Below, one piece after another: positions 45,143 through 57,980 of a stretch of DNA of 64,000 bases (positions within the stretch are counted from its first letter, which is position 1; every line of letters starts with the position of its first letter). Source of the stretch: Nephrocerus scutellatus (taxonomy: Eukaryota > Arthropoda > Insecta > Diptera > Pipunculidae); the NCBI GenBank assembly GCA_947095585.1, contig OX352761.1, forward strand, positions 114,501,890 to 114,565,889. The letters run 5' to 3'. The position numbers and the translations under genes are program-made. A model generated the notes under the pieces. It had not been told where the DNA came from. It searched no databases and worked only from the letters and a program-made list of their open reading frames with translations.

Positions 45143-46410
45143 ATATCCAATGGGATTTGGTCATGAGGAACTAGAGTTTTTGAACAAAGCAATTTATCAA
45201 GCGATTCGCATGAAATTCGGAATGTAGGACGAATATGTGACTATAGGACTTGTTCCTATGGAAATTCTGGGATCTGGCCAATAGGGTCTGGGATTTTTGG
45301 AACCAAGCCATTTCTCAAGGGATTCGTATGAAACTCGTAATGTAGGACTAATATGTGACTATAAGACTTGTTCCTATGGAAATTCTGGGATCTGGCCAAT
45401 TGGGTCTGGGATTTTTGGAACCAAGCCATTTCTCAAGGGATTATAGGACTTGTTCCTATGGAAATTCTGGGATCTGGCCAATAGGGTCTGGGATTTTTGT
45501 AACCAATCCATTTCTCTAGGGATTCGTATGAAACTCCGAATTTAGGACTAATATGTGACTATAAGACTTGTTCCTATGGAAATTCTAGGATCTGGCCAAT
45601 AGGGTCTGGGATTTTTGGAACCAAGCCATTTCTCAAGGGATTCGTATGAAACTCGGAATGTAGGACTAAGATGTGACTATAAGATTTCTTCCTATGGAAA
45701 TTCTGGAATATGATCATTATTGTCTGGAATTTCTGGAATAAAGCAATTTCTCAAGCGATTCGCATGAAATTCGAAATGTAGGACTAAGATGTGACTATAA
45801 GATTTCTTCCCATGGAAATTCTGGAATATGATCATTATTGTCTGGAATTTCTGGAATAAAGCAATTTCTCAAGCGATTCGCATGAAATTCGGAATGTAGG
45901 ACTAAGATGCTAAGATAAAGGCTAAACTATAATGCAATTTCGCCCCCTTACGTTAAAGTCAAAATCCGACGAAATGCTTTCCAAAGATTCTAAAGTTTCT
46001 CATCCGACCAAAATGTAGTTTGTCACCTCGACGAAATAACATATGACAACTGTCAAGTTTTCTTAAGAAAATGCGCTCGCAAAGTAACGAAAGTATTGCG
46101 AACGCTATTATGGGCGCAGCATACATTTTCATTGTATTCGCTCATTTAATCGTCGGGTTTTGACACTAGCGTAAAGAGATGAAATTACATTATAGTTCCG
46201 GCTTAAGACTTCTTGCTATGGAAATTCTTGAATATGATTATTATGGTCTGGAATTTCTGGAACAAAGCAATTTCTCAAGCGATTGAAATCAAATTCGGAA
46301 TGCAGGACTAATATGCGGCTATAAGACTTCTTCCTATGGGAATTCTCGAGTATGATCATTATGGTCTGGAATTTCGGGAACTAAGCAATTTCTCAAGCGA
46401 CTCGTGCCTT
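45143..46410. repeat. Satellite-like tandem array, unit about 119 bp
   Basis: Units share 'ttcctatggaaattctgg', a 'ggtctgg(g/a)att' block, 'aa(c/t)(c/a)aagc.atttctcaag', 'gattcg.atgaaa' and 'atgtaggactaa'. Starts of the 'ggattttt' block fall about 118-120 bp apart (45291, 45409, 45490 after a shortened unit, 45608, 45726, 45846). The later units are a distinct subtype. Interrupted by the MITE at 45913-46204. Confidence 0.88.
45913..46204. mobile_element. MITE with about 50-bp imperfect inverted ends inside the satellite
   Basis: Left end GGCTAAACTATAATGCAATT; the reverse complement of the right end reads AGCCGGAACTATAATGTAATT. The similarity continues through 'ttacg...gtcaaaa.ccgacga'. No coding capacity. 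The array resumes directly on both sides. Confidence 0.75.
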
Positions 46411-46808
46411 TTAATTTAATCGTAATATTGGCCACAACGTCAAAGAATTTCACTCCAACCGCGCTTAAAGATTACACGCACATATTTTTTTAACAGCTCT
46501 TACTTCTCCTACTACTATCGACGCAACTGCATTACTATGTTTGTGCAGTGATATGATATATTTAATATGTACCCACCTCACAATAAATTGTTATGAACAT
46601 TTAAATCAGCTTATATAGGTTCAAAATATAGCTGCAATTTTCATTTTCTATCAGTGCTCTGCTCTGCTCTTTCTATCAACATTGCGTAAATGATACAGTG
46701 CTCTGTGAGAGAGAAAAAAATACAAATTTTGTTGCTGCTATTTCGTTTTCTTTTGGCTTATCTTAACCTTAGTCATGTATACAATAAGTTCGATTGCTGG
46801 TTTGATTT

Positions 46809-47692
46809 TTAAATTCTCTATATTAACTTCACTTGCCCGTGGGTCGTCGGTCGGTCGTCGGTCGTCTGTCGTGGATTCTTGCGATCAATTTTTAACCCAC
46901 TTCCCATGGCCCGATTTTATTGAAATTTTGCACACATGTGTATTTCCGGAGACAACACTTTCTATTAAATTTTGAGGCCCCTCGGGCTGCGGGGTCGGGG
47001 GGCTCCCAAACAAAAATTTTAAAAAATTTACCCGATTTTCTTCAAATTTTACACACATGTGTATACCCAATAAACAATACTATTTTGGTAGTGATCGGGT
47101 CCCGGGTTCGGCCGCAAGGCCCTTATACATTTTTTAAATATCTGTACTGGCATCAGATATTCGTCGCCCTTTATGGACTGTGTGCGGTGTGTGCTGCGCA
47201 GTCGGCTGCGCTGCATGGTTTTGGCGATGGTGGAGAGAGAGAGAGAAATCTTAGCGCACGCACAAATGAACCCAGCAAATGAAACGAGACATAAATGTTT
47301 TATGCTTACTTCAACTTACATTTTTATTTACTGAATTGTATTTTTATTGATGTCGTTTTTTTTGTTGTCGATATCCACTTACAGATAGAACAACAAGTTT
47401 TCACAATATTCTGTCATTTGGCGTTTTCATAAATTAGTTCAGAGCAGTCAAAGAGTTCTCAAGATAAATGTTCGTGTTTCTTATTTGCTCAGAGTATGAG
47501 CGTGCTCTAAGTGCTCAGAATAAAATGATCTGAGCTTTTTCAATTTTAACATCTGATGTCAAATGTTTGTTTCGATGATTTTCTCCTACAATAAAAAAAA
47601 ATGGCCCAGGATCGAGGGGCTCCCATATCATTTTCTGCGATTAGAGAATTTAGATGAAAAATTTTAATTTTTATGGGTTGTTTTTTTTAATA
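46809..47692 (+). mobile_element. Helentron/DINE-like element, long variant (mate of 10266-11200)
   Basis: Same end words and central unique segment as the inverted copy at 10266-11200, with a GTCGGTCGTCGGTCGTC array at its 5' end. Differences between the two are few by eye, so both moved recently or by one duplication. The shared open frame inside has no known domain. Confidence 0.78.
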
Positions 47693-48945
47693 TCAAGAAG
47701 ACGTATCGTACTTGAAAATTTGAGAATCGCCTAGAGAAGACTATATTTAGAAATTTTCATTTCAGTGTTGTTTGGCATTTTGTGCACAAAAGTTTGAATG
47801 ATTTCTGCTTTTTTTAATTATTATTAAAAGTATTACAGTAATTTATTTTTTGTTATTTACATTAAACAATATTTCCTTGTATTGCAGATATTAACTTTAA
47901 TATATTTAAGTAATAATCTTCTACAAAAAATCATTTTAAACACAGATTTTTTTATATAAAAATGAAGCTAAATTTAACATTATAAAAATGCCAGTCTCTC
48001 AGTCGAAGAAGAAATGTTCGATCGTAAGTTGGATGTCTGCCACTGAACAATGAATCCACCATCAACCATCAAATATCATACATGGCATTAAGCATCGGTT
48101 CAAAATAACTATTCGATCATTTACAGAAATTAGAGAACAATGCAAAAGAAATTTAATGGGAAATAATTGGCCTGCATGTTTGAAAGCGACATTCTTACCA
48201 TACCATTTCGAAGCATGGACAGCACTACTCACTACTTTTCTCTTCTAATTTAATTTAAAACTACTCAAATTTTTTATGAGTTGAAACCAAAAGCTGCATT
48301 ACTGTGTTTGGGCAGTAATATGCAATATTCAGCAACTTCACAGTAAGTGGTTATGAACATTAAAATTCGCTTATAAATAATTTATATATAATGTGATGTG
48401 ATGATGATGTATGTGATGAGCTACGGTGCAATTTGTAGGACTTGTATTTAGTATAGAAATTTTTTTTAATATATACGTCCGTGTTTATGTCCCACAGACA
48501 ACAAGATCTTTGTTTTCTCTTCTTTCGTCCCGGACAGACGTTGTCACGCTCAAAACCCACGGCCGTGTCCTCGACACAGCCTACCCTGCTCTTTTTTGTG
48601 TTTAATTAACTGTTTCTGTTTATGGGATTTTGAATTACGGAATTATAGACGCATTATAGATAGAGACTCGTATTGGATTTTTTTAACAAGAATCTCTCTA
48701 AGCATACTCTGATGGGTAAACAAAAAAAATCGATAAATAAAATAAATATTTGTAATTTGTAACTTGTAATTTTCTATAACCAGCAGAACTACTTTCTTGA
48801 ATAAATGCTGTAAAGCGATATCAACATATTCAAGGAACTCTGGCGCGCACCACTTAAGAGCCCAATGCAAAGGATAAATGTCCGTATTTGGAGGCAATTA
48901 GAAAAAGACCCCGCAAATTGAAACGGCATGTTAATAAAGCTGTCA
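47693..48945. other. Intergenic DNA without recognised features
   Basis: AT-rich; no supported gene. A local ATGTGATGATG-type repeat lies near 48390-48415. Confidence 0.45.
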
Positions 48946-48949
48946 GCCC

Positions 48950-51065
48950 ATCGGGCGGGTGAGGAAACTCCTTAAAACCGCCAAGAGGAGGTGTATTTGG
49001 CAGCAATACAGAGAAGCTCTCACAACATATAGCACAAAAGTGAGAAGAGCCAAACGCAAAAGCTTCCGTAACTTCTGCGAGGAAGCAACTAATACTACAG
49101 CGTCTGCCAGACTGTATAAAGCGATGGCAAAAGATTCTAAGAGTATTAAGACATCACTAATAGACCAGAACGGGAAGTTCACAGGAAATGAGGAGCATTC
49201 CTTCTCCTGAGAACACACTTCCAGGAAGCGCAGCGACCAGAAATGAGCCCGAGATGGAGATGAACCACTTCAGGCCAAGCAAGAATGACTGGAAGAAAGA
49301 AAGCTTTGGAGATATGTACTGAAGAAAGAATCCGATGGGCAATAAAAAGCTTCCAGCCATATAAATCGCCCGGTGTGGATGGAATAATCCCTTCATTCAT
49401 GCAGGCTGGATTAGATAATCTCCTTCCACACCTCTTAAAAATGTTTAAAAGTAGTTAACACTCGGGTACATACCGATAAGCTGGAGAAGGACATGAGTGG
49501 CATACATACCGAAAGTGGGGAGAAAAGATCCCACCCATCCCAAGTCCTACAGACCAATCGTCCTAAAGACTATCGAAAAGGTTATCGATAATTGTATAAG
49601 GTCAAAAGTACTGGTAGAGAACCACTACACTCCAGTCAACATGCGTACAAAACGGGCAGATCTACGGAGACCGCACCGTGGGAGCTGACGGATTGTATAG
49701 AGGGGTCCCTTGCCAGTAAGGAAATCGTTAATGATACCATTATGGTGAGCACAACAAGAGGATGTCCACAAGGAAGGGTATTGTCCTCCATTTTATGGAG
49801 CATCCTCGTAGATGAACTACTTCAAAGACTAGCTGAGGAAGGAACTTATGCCCAAGGCTACGCGGACGATATAGTCATCATGGCAAAAGCGAAGTTCGAA
49901 GAAGTGCTCTGTAGTCTAATCCAAAACGGATTAAACATCAGGAGCAGATGGTGCCTAAAAGTGGGACTTAGTGTAAACCCAAAGAAAACCACACTGGTAT
50001 CTTTCACCAATAGAAGGAAACTGGGACGAATGCACCCGGTTATCCTAAGTGGAGAAGATATAACTCTTAGTAAAGAGGTTAAATACCTGGGACTGATAGA
50101 GATAGTAGACTGCTATGGAATAAACACCTACATGCAGTACTGAAAAAAATCAAAAAGAGCACTTATGGTGTGCAGAAGGGTGGAAGGAAAATCCTGGGGA
50201 GTTAGTCCCAGGATAATGCACTAGATGTACACCATGATAGTTATTCCAATGATTACTTATGGAGCAGTGGCATGGGCGAATAGAACCAAGCTAAGCACCA
50301 TAAGAAAGGAATTGGAAAAAGTGCAGAGGCTGGACTGTGTTTTAATTACATTACAGTATGGAGGTAATTCTTTCCCACTACATATAGTGGTAGAGAACAA
50401 ATCCGAGGAAACCAAGTTACGTTTGAGCAAGGTACATTAGGGCAAGGGCATAAGTGAAATCTCTAACCAAACAGGATCCGTTAGCAGGCATGCCTTGTGA
50501 CAAGATGGTGCAAAAGCTTGAATTCAAGAAAAAATCAAATTGAGGACCAAGAAGGGATTCGGATCTGAAACTGAATACCAGATATATTCGGAAGCCATAA
50601 AGTTGTATACGGATGGATCAAAGAAAGCAGAAGGCAAGGGTGCGGGAGTCCATGGGCCAAGAACCGAGTACTCTGAAGCAATGGGGCAGTACCCGAGCGT
50701 ATTTCAGTCAGAAGTACATGCCATCGAAAGATGTACATACTTTAATCTTGAGAAAAACTACGTGAAGCAGGAAATGGCCATCATGACAGATAGCCAAGCA
50801 GAGCTAAAAGCCCTAGATGCATTCCACATCACGTCAAGACTGGTGGAGTAGTTTAGGGCGAAGCTAAACAGACTTGGCGAAGTAAACAAGGTACGCTTGT
50901 ACTGGGTTCCAGGACACACTGGCATAGATAGCAATGAAGCAGCGGATATGCTCGCTAACAAAGGAGCAGAAACTCCGTTTGTTGGGACAGAACCATTCTG
51001 TGTCGTAGTGCGGGAGGAAATAGGTAGTGTGAATATGGCTACGATACGTCCAGTGGTTTAGGCGG
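48950..51065 (+). mobile_element. LOA-like LINE, RT plus RNase H, pseudogenised
   Basis: RT: VAYIPKVGRKDPTHPKSYRP at 49497; RGCPQGRVLSSILWSILVDE near 49755; GYADDIVIMAKAKF near 49855 (YADD active site); VGLSVNPKKTTLVSF; KEVKYLGL. RNase H: LYTDGSKKAEGKGAGVHGP near 50600; MTDSQAELKAL near 50785; VRLYWVPGHTGIDSNEAADM near 50890. Frames shift around 49590, 49690 and 50145; a stop falls at 50849. A different lineage from the copy at 33360, judging by sequence. Confidence 0.87.
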
Positions 51066-51154
51066 GATGAGTCGACCTAAAAGCGTTACATCCATACAGA
51101 TAAACAGACAACTGTAATTATGTTATTAGGGTATTGGCATTAATTTCTTTTGCT

Positions 51155-51580
51155 TTTTTAAATTCTCTATATTAACTACGCCTGCCCGTGGCTGGCTGGC
51201 TGGCTAGCGGACTGGCACACCAAATCTTGTGATCAATTTTTAACGCACTTCCTAAAGCCCGATTTTATTGAATTATTATTTATTATTTTCACACATGTGT
51301 TTCACCCATGACAACACTTTCTGTTACAATTTGGGGTCCATCGGGCCTCGGGGTCGGGGGGCTCTCATACAAATATTTTACAAAATGTACCCGATTTTCT
51401 TCAAATTTTATATTCATGTGTATCTTCGATGGAAACACTTTTTGTAAAAATTTTGGAGTGATCAGGATAAGGGGGCTCCCGAAATTATTTTTTAAAATGT
51501 TACCCGATTTTATTTAAACTTTGCACATTGTGTATCAATTAGAGAATTTACCTGAAAAATTTAAATTTTTATTGGTTGTT
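51155..51580 (+). mobile_element. Helentron/DINE-like element, complete
   Basis: 5' 'aaattctctatattaacta', GGCT array, 'cttgtgatcaatttttaac', two 'cccgatttt' blocks, and 3' 'ttagagaatttacctgaaa' through 'tttattggttgtt'. Confidence 0.75.
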
Positions 51581-52554
51581 ATGCAATGATATTTTACCGA
51601 TTGAGGTTTTGGTCTTTGTTTAAATTATAAAAACAGTTTTTATAGAGTAAATTGGCTTTAAAGAGAAGGATATCTATTTTTTTGTGTTTATCTCCAAATC
51701 TTTACATCTTTAAAGTAAATATTTTCGAAGAGCCTATGACAAAAGCTTGTTGCTTAAAGACGGACTTTCATATATAATTCTTATATAATTCTTAATTGAA
51801 AAAGAAAATTCTACATTTCTCTCCTTTGCTTTTTTTTTCTCGTCTTCCTTTTCTCAGAATGCTTTTAAATATTAGAAATCTCAAACTAATAGAACTTGCT
51901 TATCTCTCGTAGTTACGTGAACATAGCAATTACATTTAATATCTTAATTGAGAATCTTTTATTCTATGATCTGACCAAAGATTTATCTCTAGAAGTTTGC
52001 CTTTAGAGATAACTGAATCGTAAGGTATGAGTTGGAACTAACTTCCTAACTGTGCCAGCTAATAGAACGTGTTCAATATTTTATTATGAATTATGTCTTC
52101 AAATGCATTACAAGTATGTAGAAGGCAACAAATGTGAGATTGAACAGAGATTAAATTAAAATATTTCCTATTAACATGTAAGTAGAGGTGAAAAAAAATT
52201 CTATTTAGATACCTTGACATGTTATATTCGGTAGCAAGCGATTATCTAAAACTTCTGAAATAGCCTATCTTTACTATTACATCGATTATTTTGGTTTTAA
52301 TCTACCTAACCTGTACAAACGACTGTCTAGCTATAATACAAAGTGTACCGCACAAGATTAATATGCAAAAGCATATTCATTTGAAATGTTAAGTAATCAC
52401 CTGTTGCCATTTGAGTGCATAATTAAGTTATTACATTGGTAAATTTATTGCTATTCTACCTGCGTGGAGAATTTAATAGTTTTAATTAATACGCCCACGT
52501 GCTCTTTATAAAAACATGCAAAATGTTATTCGGTAGTTTTTGATTGTTGAATAC
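51581..52554. other. Intergenic DNA without recognised features
   Basis: AT-rich, no supported gene or repeat. Confidence 0.45.
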
Positions 52555-52792
52555 TTAAACTTTTACATCAAAAGTCAAAGAGGCTGCCCACAAGGCGGTG
52601 TCCTATCGCTTCTTCTGTGGCTGTTAGCGATGGATCAGCTAATTGACAGGCTAAAGAATAACGGCTTAATAAACATTAGCTATGTAGATGACCTTGTTCT
52701 AATGGTTCGAGGTAAATTCGAGAGCACGGTAACAGAACGTATGCAATTTTCTCTCAAACAAGGGAACGGTCCAATATTGTTACCTCAAATAA
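52555..52792 (+). mobile_element. LINE reverse transcriptase palm fragment
   Basis: Reads RGCPQGGVLSLLLWLLAMDQ, then ISYVDDLVLMVRGKFES, with the intact-looking YVDD motif. It abuts an oppositely oriented LINE at about 52795. Confidence 0.8.
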
Positions 52793-52794
52793 CC

Positions 52795-54190
52795 TGCCGA
52801 AACAGAACTTCCTGACCATGGCGTCGGGGATACTGCCAAAACATGTCTCTTTTGGGAATTGAGTCAAGAACTTTCAGATGTCCCACATAGTCACCTGGTT
52901 TGTACCCGTATTCTTGTTGCAGCTTAATAGCGCATCTAGGCGCCGTCCCCCTAATGAAGATTGGCAGGGGTGAAAGCCCTCCAACAGCTTCTAATGGTGT
53001 CGTAAGGCAAGTGCGAATGACGCCCGGTGTATGCAGACAGGCAATTCTTTGTAGCTTCGGAAGCTTAGTTGCCGTTGTCCGTTCAAGAACTTTCAGCCAC
53101 CAAACGATGGCCGCGTACGTGGTAATAGGTCTCACCATCATAGTTCACATCCAATGTTTTAGACCCCAAGTTCTGTCATAGAGGCGTCTGCTGGCCCGCA
53201 AGGCCTTAGTGGCACGTTCTCAATATGAGAATTCCAGTGTAGTCGTTTCTCAAGGATTACTCCGAGGTATTTAAGCTCACTGGAATCATCTAGCGCGGTG
53301 TCTTTGATGTTGATAAGTCCCATATTGGACAATCTTCTTTTCGTGTAAGGCACTAGAACGGTTTTGCAAGGATTTATGGAAAGCTATTCTCTGCTTCACC
53401 ATTCTAAGATGTGTAGAAACGCACCTTGAATGACATTTGTAATGGTAGTGCTGTGCTTACCGCTAATTAAAATCGCCAAGTCATCGGCATAGCCAATGGC
53501 GATGTAACATAATCTATGTAGATCGGCTAGAAGGTTGTCTATGACGATTGACCACAGAAGGGGAAAAAGGACACCTCCTTGTGGACAAACCTTAGCTGCG
53601 GTCACCGACACAGATACTATGGAGGAAGTGATGACTCGACTTTCAAATATGGCCCTTATCCATTGGTTGTCCGAGTCCTCGATACTTCTACTGCTGATTG
53701 CTCTTAATATTGCGTCGTAGTCAGTGTTATTAAAAGCACTCTCAATGTCAAGGAAAGCACACATCTATTTCTTTGGAATTAAAAGTTCTATTTATCTTTT
53801 TAACTAGATAGTGAAGGGCGCCCTCTGTGCTTTTACCTTTTCTGTATGCAAACTAACTTGAGTGTAGAGGGTTAGACGTATCTAGCCAGGCTCTGACATG
53901 AACATCAATAATTCTCTCCATAATTTTGAGAACAACTGATGTTAGACTTATAGGTCTGTATGATTTAAGCAGCTCACTAGGTATATTGTCTGGTTTAGGT
54001 ATAAAGATTACGTTTACCTTTCTCCAGGTATACGGAATGTAACCCCAATTGTAGCTGGCTCTAAATAAAGCAATAAAACCCAGCAGGATGATATCGATTG
54101 CCCTCTGTAGGAGCGCTGCCATCACTGCCGGGGGCTTTGAATGGTTTTAAGGAGCCTACGGCCCATTTAACCTTATCTGGAATAAATATT
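52795..54190 (-). mobile_element. LOA-like LINE, RT domain, pseudogenised
   Basis: On the - strand from 54190: AVGSLKPFKAPGSDG-like fingers, YIPYTWRKVNVIFIPKPDNI, LKSYRPISLTSVVLKIMERI, then AFLDIESAFNNTDYDAIL (palm A), VCPQGGVLFPLLWSIVIDNL, AIGYADDLAILISGKH (YADD), LKYLGVILEKRLHWNSHIEN and TTYAAIVWWLKVLERTTATK (thumb). Several frameshifts. RNase H is not present; it breaks off near 52795. Confidence 0.85.
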
Positions 54191-54427
54191 TTCCGAATTA
54201 ACTATTTACCCTACCATACATAAGACATACAGACAAAGTTTCATTTTTAAATATTAAGAAAAGAAGATGAAATAGCTTCCAACAATGTTTTGAAATTTTT
54301 GGGTGTTATTCAATTTTTGCGTTTACCATCTGAATCTTTTTTATGGTCATGGCTCGCGAATTATAGTAATAACTGTCCTGAAAACCTTCACAATTTGGCT
54401 TTCGGATATGTTTTTAATTTGAAGGTT

Positions 54428-54503
54428 TTTGTGTAAAAATACAGGCAACACGGAAGGTCGCCAGAAGCTAGCCTTGGACCATAACAGTCTGTTGCACCAA
54501 AAA
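54428..54503 (+). repeat. tRNA-derived SINE, tail fragment
   Basis: 'ccagaagctagccttggacc' with following '.ca.agtctgttgc.cc' matches the 3' body of the full copies. The head is absent. Confidence 0.65.
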
Positions 54504-56875
54504 AGTGTCAATAAACGGACGAATTAAATGTGGATCCTAAGTGACGATCTAAAACGTGACGTGGCTTTGAAGATTACTTTCAACGCACCTAAAGAAGTTT
54601 ATCTTAAAATATACATTCCTTTGTGCCGGAAAAAAGGTTGGCATAACGTTGTTGTGATGTGAACCATTCTCTTCACATCGTCAATGTTTTTCGTTTCAGT
54701 AATTCCTCAATTTTGCTAAACTCGAAAGTAACTACGAGGCCCTTCCTTCTTCCGCGTAACAAGTGCCATTGTCAACGTAAAGAATCAAATTAACACGATG
54801 TCAAACAAACATGCTGATTACAGACACTCCGAAGTCTGATTCGATTAAGACACACAAGTGCCGTATGCGCATTCTGCTGTCCGGGATAGCAGTTATATTA
54901 TTGGATTACATTAAGCATTATAACGTTCTATTGACATATTGCATAGTGACATACTTAATCAATAAATTTTTTTTTTATTTTTGCTTTGTTATTAATAAAT
55001 GAACAGATTGCGCTATGCAATTGGTAATTATTACAAAATCCCTTGTTAAGCAACAATAGCCACACCTAAGACTTGTGGAACAGACGGTGCAGACACCTTG
55101 CTCTCCATCGGTGTAGTAAGTAGTACGCAATGCAGTACGCTGAGATTTGATCACCACAATAATCTGCAGGTAATGGCTCTTGTTGTCGCGTTAGTAATGC
55201 CGCCATCACGTCGGTCGGTCTGTTTGATATTTGTCCAGAGACTACGTTTAAGCTGCAATATAACAATAGCCTGTCAGATTAGTTGGGTGACAATCAGTCG
55301 ACGGCCATATGTTTAAGTGGTAATAATTGTTGTGACTGTTTTTTATGTTTTTATTTTCCTATTCATATATTAAGTTTTATTGTGTTACCTGTCGGACATA
55401 ACATGTTGAATTACGGATAAGATTATGAATATTGTTCTGATTACATGTCTGGTCGTCCTGCGCCAAGTCAACTTGCAATGCATTGCTGCATTTAAGATAA
55501 CTGCAATTTAAAAGCAATAATTTATTGTAAAACTAAATTTTTTGTTCAGTTACAGGTCTTTGTATGGATAGTTATGAAAATATAAAAACAACTATTAGCC
55601 CATTTTTTCTAAACTCTTTTAAGAGAAATTCTTATTTTTAATACATGATGTATCTAAATGTATGATAAGTACTTAAAGAGGTGATTTCTGGGTTATTTAA
55701 GAGCAACAAATCGTCTATCTAATTTCCAGTAGCCTTTAAAAACTTCAATATACCGGATAAAATTCATTACATCATCCCAAATCGAGTTGAAGCAGTTTGC
55801 ACAAAATCGTTTTGCAAAAAGTCGGCTAGTAGGTGCTTCTAACAATATGACTGGTCATCATCATCATCATTATTAGGAGTGCTACGGTGTTTGGATTCTA
55901 CTCGAGTTCAATGCGATCTGCGAAGGAAAATAAAATATTTGCCAGACCATCGGACCAGAGTATAGTAGGAGTTTCACTTTGGTTTTGTTTATAATGTGAG
56001 ATGCCTTTGATACTGTTGTTCTCCGCCCCAGCACTCCCATCGTCCTCGTAACAAAATTATATGGGTGTGCCAGATTGGGTGTATTGGTCGGTTGTAATTC
56101 ACAAAAGGTATATCGAGAAGAACAGGGAGACCAGGCATTGAATATTAAGATAAACAGGTTTTTTTTTAAATACATTTTTTATGGAATGATAATGATAATA
56201 AATTATAAATTTGATGGGTGCTTTTTTCGTGGAGGTGGTTACTGTAAGTACTCAATTTCTCCGGAATTTCAGTTGTCAACAGTTTCATGTACCCATGTTT
56301 TGTTTTGTCCATAATCTAAACTACGGGACTTCTTTTTTTAGGGAGAGTCTGCTTTCGATGACACATAATATGGTAATGGTCCTAGAAAACTTTCCTTTGC
56401 GAAATTTTCAACATATTGGGAAATATATAAGTCTTTTATTTTTATTTGCGTACAGGGTTTTATGCATTAAGTGTAAATATTTTATGGCGTGATTCAAATG
56501 AGCAAACTGCGAGTGTTTGTATCTAGTGGACATTTGTCTCATTTTGTCGCACAGGCACAACACTAGCGACAATTTGTTTTAAAGATTCATTCGGATTAAA
56601 AAAGTAAGTAAGTTGTGTTTTGGATGTTTGTGTTTGTTCTAATGTGTAGTTCCTGGGTCTGGATCTAAGTAGCATATGTGAACTGAGAACGAATTTTTAA
56701 TGATGTTGCTTTTCAACTTCTATCCTAATATCCAATATCCCAGTAACTTCACACTGAAATGATAAAATAATGTAAATAATTCTACAATGTCCCAAAGTAG
56801 TAAACATTTTTGAAAAGAATTAAAAATACAACCTTGTCGTTAGTCACTCATTTATAATGACATTCCAGCAGTCAA
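54504..56875. other. Intergenic DNA without recognised features
   Basis: No supported gene, array or element; open frames here have no family resemblance I can see. Confidence 0.45.
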
Positions 56876-56879
56876 CTCT

Positions 56880-57540
56880 AAGTAGAATGCTGATCTGCTT
56901 GCTACACATTTTACAGCTAGATCTCTTTTCGTACTTGTAGAGTTGCAAGAGTATTCTTAAAATACACAAATCCACTGGTTCCATAGAAGGGGGACAGGAC
57001 TACACCTTGCGGGGTTCCTTTGCAGACAGATCTTCTGGCAGACGGGACGCCCAGCTTCAAATTAATAATCCTACTTATGACCAGAAAATTCGCCAAGTGA
57101 GTCGTCCACCCTCAAAGTCGACATCGCATCCGTAATAGCTGATGTGTTGACCTTGTTAAAAGCGCCTTCAATATCTAGGAATACCACCATTGTGTACCCC
57201 TTGTGGTGAACGGAATGTTCAATAAAACGTACCAGTGTGTGCAGAGCTGTTTCTACAGAATTGCCTTTACAATACGCGTGCTGATCTGTAGACAGGAGTC
57301 TTTTGTCAATGCGTGTGATGAAATACTGATTGGTATGAGATCCTTTGGACTAACATGCGAGCATTTGGGTATGAAAACCACCTTAACTTCTCTCCATAAA
57401 ACTGGAGTATATGGACCAGATCGAGACAACTCTTTAGAATTGTTTCCAGCAAAGGAAGGAAATATGGAAATATGCCATCAGGTCCTGCAGATTTGTATGG
57501 TTTGAAGCTTTGTAGCGCCCAAAGCAGTTTGTCCCTATTT
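56880..57540 (-). mobile_element. LOA-like LINE, RT fragment, strongly decayed
   Basis: From 57540 on the - strand: RDKLLWALQSFKPYKSAGPD (fingers), then, through many frameshifts, the AFDKV-like and (P)QG blocks (57160-57010). No catalytic YADD is readable. Confidence 0.65.
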
Positions 57541-57691
57541 ATTAGATCATTGGAGATAGTTTTACGAGTAACTATACTAATTTTCTAAACTTGAGTACGA
57601 TTTGCTCATCTGCTAAATGCACGTATGTGGAATTCATAAGACCCATGCATGTCTGTTTCTTTATCAATTGAATTGCCATTATTTGTGACAT

Positions 57692-57969
57692 AAAAATAAT
57701 ATTCGGCGCGACAGACCATTGCGGTCCAAGGCCATTTGTGTTGCGCATTTATATTTTTGCAAACAAATGGAAGGGACCTACAATTTAAGGCCGGCTCCGA
57801 ACGGCAAAGTGAGAAGCTTTCCGTGACAATTTATTACTCTCGGAAAGTTTTTCATCCATTCGCTAGAGGTGGGACCCCGTGAAAAATAGTTTTGGTGTTA
57901 CTGGGATTCGAACCACGAACCTCCTGCTCAGTAGCCACGCGTATTTCCACTGAGCCACGGCGCCCACTT
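57692..57969 (-). repeat. tRNA-derived SINE, full length with target-site duplication
   Basis: A- and B-boxes, CACGG-type segment and body as in the other copies. It is flanked by ATTTGTGACAT (57681-57691) and ATTAGTGACAT (57970-57980), an 11-bp duplication with one mismatch that fixes both ends. Confidence 0.9.
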
Positions 57970-57980
57970 ATTAGTGACAT

